Origin: JAVBRU01 sp031547595
Lineage (GTDB): Bacteria; Bacillota; Clostridia; Christensenellales; Aristaeellaceae
DNA: 64,000 nucleotides
Assembly: GCA_031547595.1 (NCBI GenBank)
Contig: JAVBRU010000060.1
Span: 11,996-75,995 of the forward strand
Direction of reading: 5' to 3'
Part shown: positions 34,184 through 43,320 of the stretch, piece by piece
Numbering within the stretch: position 1 is the stretch's first letter
Layout of the letters: the number at the start of each line of letters is the position of its first letter
The notes under the pieces: generated by a model
The model's input: the letters and a program-made list of their open reading frames with translations, nothing else
What the model was told of the DNA's origin: nothing
The model's database searches: none
Translations under genes and position numbers: made by a program

Positions 34184-36334
34184 TCACTTTGCAACCAAGC
34201 TCTGATAATTTTTAATGGTATATCCGGTGATGAAATTTGCCTCGTGGTGATAATTGAAGGTCTCCTCACCGGAGTTCTCCCGGACAATGAAATACAGTTC
34301 CTCCCCCAGCACAGAAAAATCGGCATACTGATAGCCGTGCGCGAACACGGACAGCACCGGGTTCATCATCTTGCGGTCTACCAGCAAAACCTCCTTCACC
34401 TCCCAGGAGACAAGGTCTTTGGAAGCGGTCAGCGCCAGCACGGAGCGCTGCTGCATATCCGTCCAGGCATACTGCGTTTTCGCATCGCCTGTGTAGATAT
34501 TCATCAGGCAAAGGTAGAGGCCGATGGCCTCGTCATAGCGGATGGCATGGCGGCTCTTTGCGGAAGGGATTTCGATGATGCTCTTCTTTGCAAGCGCCGC
34601 GCCGTTTACTTCCTCGACATACGACAGTGTTTTTCCATCCTCGCTGAGGGTAAAGATCAGCGCGCAACCGCGCGTTACATTCTGGCGGTAGATCACATAC
34701 AACTTGCCGTCTTGCCCAGGGACGACATTGCCTTCCTCCCAATCCACATACGTGCCGTCCGTGGCCTGCCAGCCGCGCCCGGGCAGGCCGCTTGCCACCA
34801 GGAAGTCACGGGTGATGACCTCAGATACCGGGGCGGACAGCATCCAACTATCGCTGTCAAACAGGTCGCTGTCAAGGGCGGCGCTGATCACCCGGTCGCC
34901 ATAGGGCTTGTAGATTCTTCCGTTATGGATAAGGGGCGTACCGGGGCCGCTGCGGCCAACATCCAGCTGAAGGATGGCAGACTTTGCTTCGCCGGTGGCA
35001 GGGCTGTACATCGCAATCTGCACATTGGAAAAGCCTGCGATCAGATAAATATCGCCGTCCATTTGCTCCATGGTGATAGCGGCTGTGAGCTTGGGAAAGG
35101 ACTTAATGAGCGCCCAGGTTTCGCCCAGATCCCTGCTGACCATCAGATCGGTACCCGCGTTATAGCGCGTGCCGCCAAAGAAATACATTCTTGCGTAGGC
35201 TGCGTACAGCACGGTTTGCCCGTTTTCCGAAACGGCGAGAATGGCGGGGTCATAATACGAATCATAAGATGCGGTTTTCCAATCCAGGCAGTTTGCCACA
35301 TCATGCGCGGTATCCTGGCGGATAATCGTTCTGGTTTGCTCGGTGTTGATGCGCGGCTCGGGGAGGTATTTGTTCTCAAAGAATCCTTTCATCCTTAGCA
35401 GGTAGGCAGCGTCAGAAGCAGAAAAAGCTTCTGGAACAGGCATGACCACGCAAACCCCGGTGTCAACGTCCTGGTACAAGTGATACCCGCTGGCAGCATC
35501 ACAATAAGCCGTCAGATCAAAATATCCGTCCGCATCCAGGGTAATCCGATCGCCAAAGAATTGCGCTGCAAAGTGTGCTGCAATCAGCACGTGCCCGTCC
35601 TGCAGCCGGGTGGCACGGCTGTAATCCTCCCGGTCCATTTTCACAATGTAGCCCTGATGCAGCGCGCTGGAGCTCCCGGGAAAAACGGCAAAGCCGCCCG
35701 CCAGCCGCGCAGTCAACGCATCCACCAGCTGCTGATCCTCCACATCGGCCTTGTTCATGCGCGTAGCCATAAACTGAGCAGCATTGGAGGAATAGGTATG
35801 ATGAACCGCCTGATAATACTGCAGATAGGATGTATCCGCATAGGTGGACTGGCTCCAAATAAAGGGCTGTTCTTCATCGACAGTCAGCATGCCGTCTGCT
35901 ATTGCACCAAAGAAATCGTTCGCCAAGTATTCAAAGAGATATTTGTAAGAAGTGTCGTCTGTGGCATAGCAGATGAGATGCCCGTCGTTTGCACCGATTA
36001 CAAAATCCTGCTGCGCACTGATCTTTTCCACCACCGCTGCCGCGCTGCCGCGCACATTGCCCACCACAATCTCGTGCTCATAGGGTGTTTCCTCGCGCGC
36101 TATATTTCGCACCTTGATGATGAGGCCATACGAAGCATTGACGGCATCTGCAAAGGCGAGGACGCTTTCCTTGAGCACTTTATTGCTGCTGTCATACACC
36201 AGCACAAACGTGGTCTTTCCCTGTTCCACCACTGTTAAACAACGCGTATCCGCTATCATACCTTCCTCCGCATATCCGGTCATCATCGTGAGGCAAATGG
36301 TAATCATCACCAGCAGGAGTTTCATTTTTTTCAT
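34184..36334 (-). CDS. Exported protein with BNR-type propeller
   Basis: A 716-residue exported protein; the signal peptide is about 1-22. The N-terminal domain (about 25-170) has LTVVEQGKTTFVLVYDSS, ALAFADAVNASYGL-like text and EHEIVVGNVRGSA, resembling the N-terminal domain of GH67 glucuronidases. The C-terminal part (about 300-716) has an Asp-box SRDLGETW and repeats typical of sialidase-like propellers (GQTVLYAAYARMYFFGG, DGDIYLIAGFSNVQIAMY, DGKLYVIYRQNVTRG). The substrate is unknown; glycan binding or cleavage is likely. The start at 36334 has GGGAGGTG upstream. It follows the aldolase-BNR fusion by 26 bases, so the two are probably co-transcribed. Confidence 0.72.
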   Translation of the reverse strand: MKKMKLLLVMITICLTMMTGYAEEGMIADTRCLTVVEQGKTTFVLVYDSSNKVLKESVLAFADAVNASYGLIIKVRNIAREETPYEHEIVVGNVRGSAAAVVEKISAQQDFVIGANDGHLICYATDDTSYKYLFEYLANDFFGAIADGMLTVDEEQPFIWSQSTYADTSYLQYYQAVHHTYSSNAAQFMATRMNKADVEDQQLVDALTARLAGGFAVFPGSSSALHQGYIVKMDREDYSRATRLQDGHVLIAAHFAAQFFGDRITLDADGYFDLTAYCDAASGYHLYQDVDTGVCVVMPVPEAFSASDAAYLLRMKGFFENKYLPEPRINTEQTRTIIRQDTAHDVANCLDWKTASYDSYYDPAILAVSENGQTVLYAAYARMYFFGGTRYNAGTDLMVSRDLGETWALIKSFPKLTAAITMEQMDGDIYLIAGFSNVQIAMYSPATGEAKSAILQLDVGRSGPGTPLIHNGRIYKPYGDRVISAALDSDLFDSDSWMLSAPVSEVITRDFLVASGLPGRGWQATDGTYVDWEEGNVVPGQDGKLYVIYRQNVTRGCALIFTLSEDGKTLSYVEEVNGAALAKKSIIEIPSAKSRHAIRYDEAIGLYLCLMNIYTGDAKTQYAWTDMQQRSVLALTASKDLVSWEVKEVLLVDRKMMNPVLSVFAHGYQYADFSVLGEELYFIVRENSGEETFNYHHEANFITGYTIKNYQSLVAK

Positions 36335-36360
36335 TTTCGCACCTCCCGTGCGGTTGTTGT

Positions 36361-38388
36361 TCAAAGGGCTAGAGCAACCACCGGGATTACGGCCACAGCC
36401 GCCTGACGGCGCACATCATTGGGTTTGGACGATGTGCAGGACACGTAGAGAACACCCGCCTGCTCGACCGCGCAGGGGTAATGCCACATCGGCCCGCCGT
36501 GTATTTCCTCGCCCTCAAACAGGGTATACACCCGTTCAAAATCAGCGTGACTGTTTTTGCGCAGGGCAATCACCAGCTTGTTGCGGCTGGCGGGCTTTGT
36601 GATTTCGTTGTAAATCAAATACTGCGCGCCGCTTTGTAATGTGCCGCCGCACACCTTGGATGCACCAACGGGGAGCCCAACATCCTTGGGCTCGCTGAAG
36701 GTTGCGCCGTTATCGTAGCTTTCAAACACCTGTGCCGCGCCGCCATCGTTGCGTGTGACCGCCGTCAGATGGCTGCCCTCTGCCAGCAGTGTCGTTTCCG
36801 GAAATACCAATGGATAACAACCGTACCGCCAGGGGCCGGGCAGCTGTTGCACTGTCCACTTTGCCGGGGCCTGCGCACTGCTGAACATCACACAGGGGAT
36901 CAGCGGCAATTCGCCCACCGCCGCGCTCATTCGCCCCGCGCTCATCAGCCTCCCATCCTGCAGCCGCACGGGCTGCGTGTTGAACAGCAGAGGCGTATCA
37001 AAATGCGCAATCTGCCGCCAAGCCGCCTCTGCATATTGATAACAGCAGTAGCCCACCGGCCTGTCGTGCGCGCTCATTTCAGTAATATACGCATAGGTGA
37101 CGCCGTTTTCCTCTGAGAAAATCGCCGGCACCATGTGCAGGCCGCTGCCCGCAGCCGCCTGGGCAATTACCTCCGGCGTGCTCCAGGTTTTTCCGCCATC
37201 CTCTGACCAGCGCCCGCGAATCACGGTCTTGCCCACAATTTCGTTCTCGGAGCAATTGTACCAGGCGCACAGCAGCCTGCCACCAAGATAGGCAATCATC
37301 GTGTCATGCAGGAAAGGATATTCCGCATCCGCATCATGAATCATGCTGCACGTCATACCCTCGGGCTTGCTGTGCGCAACAGGGTAGATTTTTTCCTTTT
37401 GCCAGGCGAATGTATCCGAGGCCGAAGTATGCCAGCGGGGCGAATACGCACGGTCGTGCAGGTACACCCGCCGCAGCAGCGCCTCCAGATGCTTTGCCTG
37501 GCGGAGTGTTTCTTCATTCTTATAGCCAAAGCCGGATGCCGGAGCGGTGCGCGTCACCAGCGTGATGGGAATCCCTGCGTCTTGCATATGCTTTTTGGCA
37601 CAGACCGGATAGGCATGCGCCTCCAGGCCGCTCAGCAGCGTCAGTCCGGCCTGCAGATCCCTGGCGCGCACAGGCTCTTTATGATAATTCTGAAACAGCC
37701 ATTGATACAAATCAGGATGCAAGTTGCCCATCACGCCGCAAAAGCCATCTGCGCCGCTGCGCAGCGATTCCAGCAGTGTCATGGTGTTGGCGTTATACAG
37801 CCCCATCGGTACTGTGCCCGCAGGCGTGCAATCCCGTATGATACGCAGCCTTTCGTCAATCGTAGGCACGTGGCAGCAAGTATCCTTCAAAAAGGCGAAC
37901 CTGCGGCTGCGCACCATCCAGGTCATGGTTTCCGCTGTGATCAAGCGCTTATACGGATAGGGACACTCATACATGCCAAAGGTCACATCCGGCAGCGCAT
38001 CCAGCAGCTGCTGCGCATGAACAATCCATACGGCATCATCCTCTGCTTGCGCAGCGAGACGGTTGGATACCAGCACCACGGCTCGCACGCCAGTCGCCCA
38101 CATGGCACGGATTTCTTCGATCTGATCCTCCATACCATCCGAAACATGGCCAGATGCAATGACCTGAATCCGATCCCCAGCCAGCTCCACGCATCGCTTT
38201 GCCAGATGGACACGCTCCGACAGAGAGAGCTGAAACATCTCGCTGGATTGGCATACCGCAAAGACGCCATCACAGCCTTGCTGAACATACCAATTCATCA
38301 TGGCTTCCAATGCCTTCTCGTCAATCCCATTATCCGGGGTGAAGGGGGTGATCATGGTGGGCCATATGCCTTTGGCGATGGTTCGCAT
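36361..38388 (-). CDS. DHDPS/N-acetylneuraminate-lyase-family aldolase fused to a BNR propeller
   Basis: A 675-residue cytoplasmic protein. Residues about 1-305 are a class I aldolase barrel of the DapA/NanA family: start GIWPTMITPFTPDNGID, a CQSSEM loop in place of the usual GTTGE, GMYECPYPYK with the conserved tyrosine, and FAFLKDTCCH with the Schiff-base lysine. Residues about 330-675 are a sialidase-like propeller with Asp-boxes SEDGGKTWS and YDNGATFSEP. No signal peptide is seen. A lyase joined to a glycosidase-like domain suggests cleavage of a terminal acidic sugar followed by aldol cleavage of the free keto acid. Sialic acid or a keto-deoxy uronate are candidates; the arginine triad of true sialidases is not obvious. 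Confidence 0.8.
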   Translation of the reverse strand: MRTIAKGIWPTMITPFTPDNGIDEKALEAMMNWYVQQGCDGVFAVCQSSEMFQLSLSERVHLAKRCVELAGDRIQVIASGHVSDGMEDQIEEIRAMWATGVRAVVLVSNRLAAQAEDDAVWIVHAQQLLDALPDVTFGMYECPYPYKRLITAETMTWMVRSRRFAFLKDTCCHVPTIDERLRIIRDCTPAGTVPMGLYNANTMTLLESLRSGADGFCGVMGNLHPDLYQWLFQNYHKEPVRARDLQAGLTLLSGLEAHAYPVCAKKHMQDAGIPITLVTRTAPASGFGYKNEETLRQAKHLEALLRRVYLHDRAYSPRWHTSASDTFAWQKEKIYPVAHSKPEGMTCSMIHDADAEYPFLHDTMIAYLGGRLLCAWYNCSENEIVGKTVIRGRWSEDGGKTWSTPEVIAQAAAGSGLHMVPAIFSEENGVTYAYITEMSAHDRPVGYCCYQYAEAAWRQIAHFDTPLLFNTQPVRLQDGRLMSAGRMSAAVGELPLIPCVMFSSAQAPAKWTVQQLPGPWRYGCYPLVFPETTLLAEGSHLTAVTRNDGGAAQVFESYDNGATFSEPKDVGLPVGASKVCGGTLQSGAQYLIYNEITKPASRNKLVIALRKNSHADFERVYTLFEGEEIHGGPMWHYPCAVEQAGVLYVSCTSSKPNDVRRQAAVAVIPVVALAL

Positions 38389-38420
38389 AGCAGGTGTTCC
38401 TCCTCAGCTTGATCAGCATG

Positions 38421-38460
38421 AAAAATGTGGGCTGCCAAGTTTTGGCCAAGGCAGCCCACA
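38421..38460 (-). terminator. Terminator or attenuator after the Lpl-like binding protein
   Basis: On the minus strand TGTGGGCTGCC pairs with GGCAGCCCACA (38460-38450 with 38436-38426), then TTTTT (38425-38421). It lies between the transporter genes and the aldolase fusion and would lower expression of the latter. Confidence 0.8.
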
Positions 38461-38472
38461 AGCGATGCATGC

Positions 38473-40104
38473 TTACTTTTCGTTGTAGCGGTCGTAGGCA
38501 GCTTGGCGCACTTCGGCCATTTCATCGATGGTAAAGGCGTCGAGCTCGCTGAGGTAGGCGGCCCAGGTTTCGTCAGTCAGCTGGGTTTCGCCGGTGATCC
38601 AGGACGCAACTGTGCGATCCACGTAGTTGTCCATCAGCACGTAGGTAGCCAGGATATCCTGCTCATCCTCGGTAAAGGTGATCATGCCATGGTACCCCAG
38701 GCGGCGGGCATCTACCATACCGCTGTCAAACGCCTTGACGGTGATGTGGTTGTTGCCAGGATCGCTGCCCACGATGCAGGCTTCATGTGCGCTGGAGTAG
38801 AAGAAGGGCAGCGCCCACAGGCCGTTCACCTGGCGGAAACGCGCATAGCTGTTCTTGTAGAGTTCCTTGTCATATACCAGCTGATAGGAATAGCTGCCAT
38901 CCTCGTTGACGGTGCGTTCCCAGCCGCCCTCGATCATATCGCCCCAGGCGCCGTTTTCCGGGCCGCACTTGGTGAGGAAGGAGCCTTCTTCGCTATACAG
39001 ATAGTCCAGCAGCTTGATGGCGGCAATGGCTTCCGCTTCGCTGGCCTTGTTGGTGATACACATGCCATAGGTGCCAACCTCCGGCAGATTGCCGGGGTGC
39101 ATAGGGGTATCGTTGTATTCGCTGGTCAGGGGCTTACAGTTCACGGTGTTCAGGTAGTTCTCCATGCCAATGGTGCCATAGTGAGAGCCGGGCATAAAGC
39201 CCACCAGCATCTGCTGCATCTTGGCGGTGTACTGCTCGCTGGTCTGGGTGAATACTTCGTTATCCAACAGGCCCTCAGCATACAGCTTGGTCATGAATTC
39301 CACATAGTAGCGGTAGTTTTCCTGCGCGGGGACGTAGATGTACTGGTCATCGATCACATCGTGGCGGCCGCTCACAAAGCCAAACGCGCCCAGCACCATG
39401 TTGTAGGCGCCGTTGTTCCACACAAAGCTCCACGGAATCTCGTCTGCCTGGTCGTTGCCGTTGGGGTCCTGGGTTTTGAAGGCAACCAGCATGTTGTAGA
39501 ATTCCTCCAGCGTGGCGGGCGCTTCCATATTCACAGCCTTCAACCATTCGCCGTTGATTTCCTGGAAAATCACGGCCAGCATATCGCGGGGGGTGCCGTT
39601 GTAGGCGGGCATCAGGTAGATATGGCCGTCGCTGGCCGTCACGTTCTTGCGGCCGTTTGGTAAAGTGTCCAGGATCTTCATGGCGTTGGGGGCATACTGC
39701 TCGAGCAAGTCCTCCAGCGGGATCAGATAGCCGGACTGGCCAAAGCTGTCCGCATCGGTGAAGGAGATGCCGTCAATGAAAATCTTGCCGTACTCTTCGC
39801 CCATCATCATCAGGGGCAGCTTTTCTTTCCAGGCAGCGGATTCGATCACATCGATCTCCAGCTTGATGCCGGTCAGCTTTTCGATGGCTTTGATCTGGAA
39901 CATGTTCTCAAAATCGGTTTGGTTGGCAGACGCTTTCTGGAAAACCACAGTCAGCGTCACAGGTTCGTCCACCAGCGGCATTTCGGGCGTTGCCAGGTAA
40001 ATGCTGGATACGGCGTCCGCCAGCTTGGCTGCTTCGTCATCTGCCAAAGCCACACAAGACATGAGCAGTATCATCGCCAGTATCAGGGACAACAGTTTCT
40101 TCAT
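38473..40104 (-). CDS. Lpl/YtcQ-type extracellular sugar-binding protein
   Basis: A 543-residue exported protein; the signal peptide is about 1-22. It has VTLTVVFQKASANQTDFENMF, FIDGISFTDADSFGQSGYLIPLEDLLEQYAPN, EINGEWLKAVNMEAPATLEEFYNMLVAFKTQDPNGN and AIAAIKLLDYLYSEEGS, all typical of the large LplA/YtcQ binding proteins. It delivers oligosaccharide to the two permeases encoded just upstream. The start at 40104 has AGGAGG about 8 bases before it. Confidence 0.92.
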   Translation of the reverse strand: MKKLLSLILAMILLMSCVALADDEAAKLADAVSSIYLATPEMPLVDEPVTLTVVFQKASANQTDFENMFQIKAIEKLTGIKLEIDVIESAAWKEKLPLMMMGEEYGKIFIDGISFTDADSFGQSGYLIPLEDLLEQYAPNAMKILDTLPNGRKNVTASDGHIYLMPAYNGTPRDMLAVIFQEINGEWLKAVNMEAPATLEEFYNMLVAFKTQDPNGNDQADEIPWSFVWNNGAYNMVLGAFGFVSGRHDVIDDQYIYVPAQENYRYYVEFMTKLYAEGLLDNEVFTQTSEQYTAKMQQMLVGFMPGSHYGTIGMENYLNTVNCKPLTSEYNDTPMHPGNLPEVGTYGMCITNKASEAEAIAAIKLLDYLYSEEGSFLTKCGPENGAWGDMIEGGWERTVNEDGSYSYQLVYDKELYKNSYARFRQVNGLWALPFFYSSAHEACIVGSDPGNNHITVKAFDSGMVDARRLGYHGMITFTEDEQDILATYVLMDNYVDRTVASWITGETQLTDETWAAYLSELDAFTIDEMAEVRQAAYDRYNEK

Positions 40105-40144
40105 GCGGGTAACCTCCTTTATTATAGGCACTTCCTGTGCCTGA

Positions 40145-41056
40145 TCAACCTTTGATTGCGCCCATCATCACGCCTTTTGCAAAAAACTTTTGCATGAAAG
40201 GATACAAGACCAGCATGGGCAGCGTAGATACCACTACCAGGCCATATTTCATGCTTTCCTTCAGGCGCAGGCGGTACATGTAGTCATTAAGCGCCTCCGG
40301 ATCGGCAGAGAGAATGTCCTGAGACTGATCCACCATCAGAATGTTGCGCAGAAATAGCTGCAAGGGGAAGAGGTCCTTCTTGGTTAGGTAAATCAGCGCG
40401 TTGAAGTAAGCGTTCCAGTGCCCCACCATGTAATACAACGTCAATACCGCCAGGATCGGGCCGCTCAGCGGCAGCACGATGCTCACCAGCAGCCGCGTAT
40501 TGGAGCAGCCGTCAATCAGCGCGGCCTCCTGCAATTCCCATGGGATGCTGCTGGAAAAGTACGTGCGGGCGATGATCAAGTTGCTTACGCCCACCAGCCC
40601 CGGCACCAGCATCGCCCAGATGGTGTTGATAAAACCAAAGTTCTTCATAGCGAAATAGGTAGGAATCATGCCACCGCTAAAGAACATCGTGAAGGTGAGG
40701 ATGCGCATGATGATGCCCCGCCCCTTCATGTCCTTGCGGGACAGCGCATACGCGCAGGGGATGGTGAACAACATGTTCAGCGTAGTGCCAAAGACGGTAT
40801 AGAAAATGGTGTTGCGATACCCGAGCCATATGGAGCTGTCCTCAAACACCAGCTTATATCCATCCAGCGTGATGCCCTTGGGCAGCAGATAGACATGTCC
40901 CGCCGTCACCTGATTGGGGTCGCTGAAGGAGGCACTGACGACAAAAACCAGCGGATACAGCGTGACAATCAACACAAAGGCTGCCAGCATTGTGGCTACC
41001 AGATTGATCACTTTATCATCCATGCCCAGGGGTTTGCGATTTGCGAGCACTTTCAT
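40145..41056 (-). CDS. Lpl/YtcP-type sugar ABC permease
   Basis: A 303-residue membrane protein with about six helices. Motifs are LYPLVFVVSASFSDPNQVTAGHVYLLPKG, YALSRKDMKGRG, TYFAMKNFGFINTIWAMLVPG and the EAA loop LQEAALIDGCSNTRLLVSIVLPL. It ends in FFAKGVMMGAIKG, the usual YtcP/LplC end. It pairs with the LplB-like gene whose stop is 15 bases upstream. Confidence 0.93.
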   Translation of the reverse strand: MKVLANRKPLGMDDKVINLVATMLAAFVLIVTLYPLVFVVSASFSDPNQVTAGHVYLLPKGITLDGYKLVFEDSSIWLGYRNTIFYTVFGTTLNMLFTIPCAYALSRKDMKGRGIIMRILTFTMFFSGGMIPTYFAMKNFGFINTIWAMLVPGLVGVSNLIIARTYFSSSIPWELQEAALIDGCSNTRLLVSIVLPLSGPILAVLTLYYMVGHWNAYFNALIYLTKKDLFPLQLFLRNILMVDQSQDILSADPEALNDYMYRLRLKESMKYGLVVVSTLPMLVLYPFMQKFFAKGVMMGAIKG

Positions 41057-41071
41057 AGTCCTCCTCCTTCC

Positions 41072-42010
41072 TCAGAATAGGCTGGTGTTGCTGAGCCTGC
41101 GGGTAATTCCGTTTGTGAGCAGCAGCAGCACCAGATTGATGGCGGAGTTGAACAGGCCAATGGCGGAGGAATAGCTGTATTGCCGGTATTGCATGCCCAT
41201 TTTATATACGAAGGTAGAGATAATCTCGCTGGTTTCGCTGTTCAGGTCATTTTGTAAAAGGAATGCTTTTTCAAAGCCGACCGACATCACGCCGCCCATA
41301 TTGAGGATCAGCAGAATACAGATGGTGGGCAGAATGCCGGGCAGGTTGATATGCCAGATGCGTTTGATGCGGGAGGCGCCGTCAATCATGGCCGCTTCCT
41401 GGATTTCCTGATCGATGCTGGACAGCGCGGACATATAGATGATGGTGCTCCAGCCCAGCCCCTGCCACACGTTCGTCCACACATAGATGCTGGGAAACCA
41501 CGCAGCCTTGCTCATAAAGTTATAGGGCCCTACCCCAAATAAACCGAGGAGGTTGTTGACAAGGCCGCCATCCTTGCGCAGGAACATGGTGATCATGCTG
41601 CAAATAACAACGGTGGAAATAAAGTGCGGCGCGTAAGAAACCGTTTGCGTGAGGGATTTGAAGCGCTTGGACGGCAGCTCGTTGAGCACCAGGGCAAAAA
41701 TGATGGCCATGGGGAAACCCACCAGGTCGCCGTACAGGCTGAGGCGCAGGGTGTTGCCAATCAGGCTCTTGCTCTGCGGGTTGCCGAGGAACTTGGTAAA
41801 GTGCTTGAAGAGGGGATCGGCAAAGGCGCTGCCCTCAATGCCCTGGGCGATGCGGAAATCCTTGAACGCGATCTGCACACCGTACATGGGGTAATAGCAG
41901 TACATGATAATATAAACCAGCGCCGGAAGGACGAACAGGTATAGCTCCCAATGCCGGGCCATGTAGCGTATAAACTTATGCCATTTGTTGTTTCTTACGC
42001 TGGCTTGCAT
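41072..42010 (-). CDS. LplB-type sugar ABC permease
   Basis: A 312-residue membrane protein. Helix 1 is LYLFVLPALVYIIMYCYYPMYGVQIAFKDF, and SYAPHFISTVVICSMITMFL and the EAA loop IQEAAMIDGASRIKRIWHINLPG follow. It is the first gene of the operon, transcribed divergently from nothing nearby but next to the AraC gene. It forms the channel with the YtcP-like protein. A GGAG site precedes the ATG. Confidence 0.93.
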   Translation of the reverse strand: MQASVRNNKWHKFIRYMARHWELYLFVLPALVYIIMYCYYPMYGVQIAFKDFRIAQGIEGSAFADPLFKHFTKFLGNPQSKSLIGNTLRLSLYGDLVGFPMAIIFALVLNELPSKRFKSLTQTVSYAPHFISTVVICSMITMFLRKDGGLVNNLLGLFGVGPYNFMSKAAWFPSIYVWTNVWQGLGWSTIIYMSALSSIDQEIQEAAMIDGASRIKRIWHINLPGILPTICILLILNMGGVMSVGFEKAFLLQNDLNSETSEIISTFVYKMGMQYRQYSYSSAIGLFNSAINLVLLLLTNGITRRLSNTSLF

Positions 42011-42048
42011 GCTTGTCGCTCCTTTTTCTTGTCGCTTCGTCCATGATT

Positions 42049-42077
42049 AGTATAGAGCATCCGCGCTGCTGGGCGAA
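42049..42077 (-). promoter_or_regulatory. Likely promoter of the Lpl-like operon
   Basis: TATACT (42054-42049) with a weak TTCGCC (42077-42072) at 17 bp. The poor -35 box suggests an activator, plausibly the AraC protein encoded just upstream. Confidence 0.5.
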
Positions 42078-42151
42078 TGTCTGATCAAGTCATAACCATG
42101 TTCAAAACGGACCTTTTGTGTTTTGTGGTTCGATTCTAACTGTTTTTCCCA

Positions 42152-43093
42152 TCATTCATCTTCCATGACGGATTTAATGTAGCCGCCAAAGCGCGAACGC
42201 CGAAATTGGCTGGGCGCCATGCCTTCCACACGCTTAAAAAATTTGCTGAAGCTGAACTCGCTGGCGAAACCGATTGCGGTGGCAACCCGGCTGGTAGGCA
42301 TGTCGGAATGCAGCAGCAAGTTCTTGGCGTGCTCACATTTCAGCCGGTCAATATAATCGCTCACCGGCATGCCAAACTCGTTTTGCACAACGCGGTTGAG
42401 CTGGCGGGAGCTGAGGTGCACATTGTTCGCGATGTCCTGGCAGGTTACCCGGTCGCCAAGGTGCTCCTCAATATAGGTATTGATCTCGGATATCCGCTGG
42501 TCAATACGCAGGCTGAACGTGGGCTGATGGTTGCTTTTGTTTTCCGTCAGGCGCGCCAAAAGCAGTATCACCCGCATAAGCGCAGCCTTGGCAGCTGCCA
42601 GATAGCCGGTCTGCTGACTGGCCGCCTCCTCGAGGATGCTGTAGAACAGCGTTGCGATTTCATCCGTCTGGCTGCTTACGAAGGCCGGCCGCTGGGACAG
42701 GGATTTTCGCAGCTCGCCCGACAGGTCGTCCGGCCGCCCAATGATGTGAAAGCCCAGCGCCACCTTGTTGAAATCCAGCGTTTTTTGCAGCAGGCAGTGT
42801 GTTTCCTCCGCACGAAGGATGATCATCTCGCCGGGCATGATGGTATATTGCTTGTTGCCCACCTGATACACGCAGCTGCCGCTCAGGCAAAAGTGAATCT
42901 CATGAAACGAATGCTTGTGGACGCCCGCGCGGAAAACGATTTGGTTTTGCCCGGGCGTTGAAATATGATAACCCAGCCAAATGATGTCTATATGTGCATC
43001 GTCAGAACGTATCTCCAGGTGCGTGTTGGTCAGCAGCTTATTGACCGTCTCAAGCTGTTCGAAGGACAGTATTTTCTCGATCATGGGTTTCAT
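42152..43093 (-). CDS. AraC-family transcriptional regulator
   Basis: A 313-residue regulator. The N-terminal cupin (about 40-150) has HKHSFHEIHFCLSGSCVYQVGNKQYTIMPGEMIIL, a sugar-sensing beta barrel. The C-terminal double helix-turn-helix (about 205-310) has ISEINTYIEEHLGDRVTCQDIANNVHLSSRQLNRVVQNEFG and VATAIGFASEFSFSKFFKR. It lies between the Lpl-like operon and the divergent GH4 gene and probably controls both. The start at 43093 has GGAAGGAG upstream; a longer frame adds 25 residues without a better site. Confidence 0.92.
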   Translation of the reverse strand: MKPMIEKILSFEQLETVNKLLTNTHLEIRSDDAHIDIIWLGYHISTPGQNQIVFRAGVHKHSFHEIHFCLSGSCVYQVGNKQYTIMPGEMIILRAEETHCLLQKTLDFNKVALGFHIIGRPDDLSGELRKSLSQRPAFVSSQTDEIATLFYSILEEAASQQTGYLAAAKAALMRVILLLARLTENKSNHQPTFSLRIDQRISEINTYIEEHLGDRVTCQDIANNVHLSSRQLNRVVQNEFGMPVSDYIDRLKCEHAKNLLLHSDMPTSRVATAIGFASEFSFSKFFKRVEGMAPSQFRRSRFGGYIKSVMEDE

Positions 43094-43262
43094 CACGGCT
43101 CCTTCCCGATGTGTCGCTGTGGCCATTGATGCATATAGACTGATTGTACTATACTGCATCCAATTCATCCTTTTGAATGTCCATCAGGGACATAATGTTA
43201 TCCCAACCGGACGTGCAAATCAACCAGAAGGTTTTGGGTTTTCATGATGCAACAAAATAGGA

Positions 43263-43291
43263 TTGTTTTCAAGGGGGGATTCTGGTATAGT
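43263..43291 (+). promoter_or_regulatory. Promoter of the GH4 gene
   Basis: TTGTTT (43263-43268), 17 bp, TATAGT (43286-43291), 29 bases before the ATG. Confidence 0.7.
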
Positions 43292-43320
43292 GTTCTTGAC
43301 AATAACGGCAGGAGGCATAT

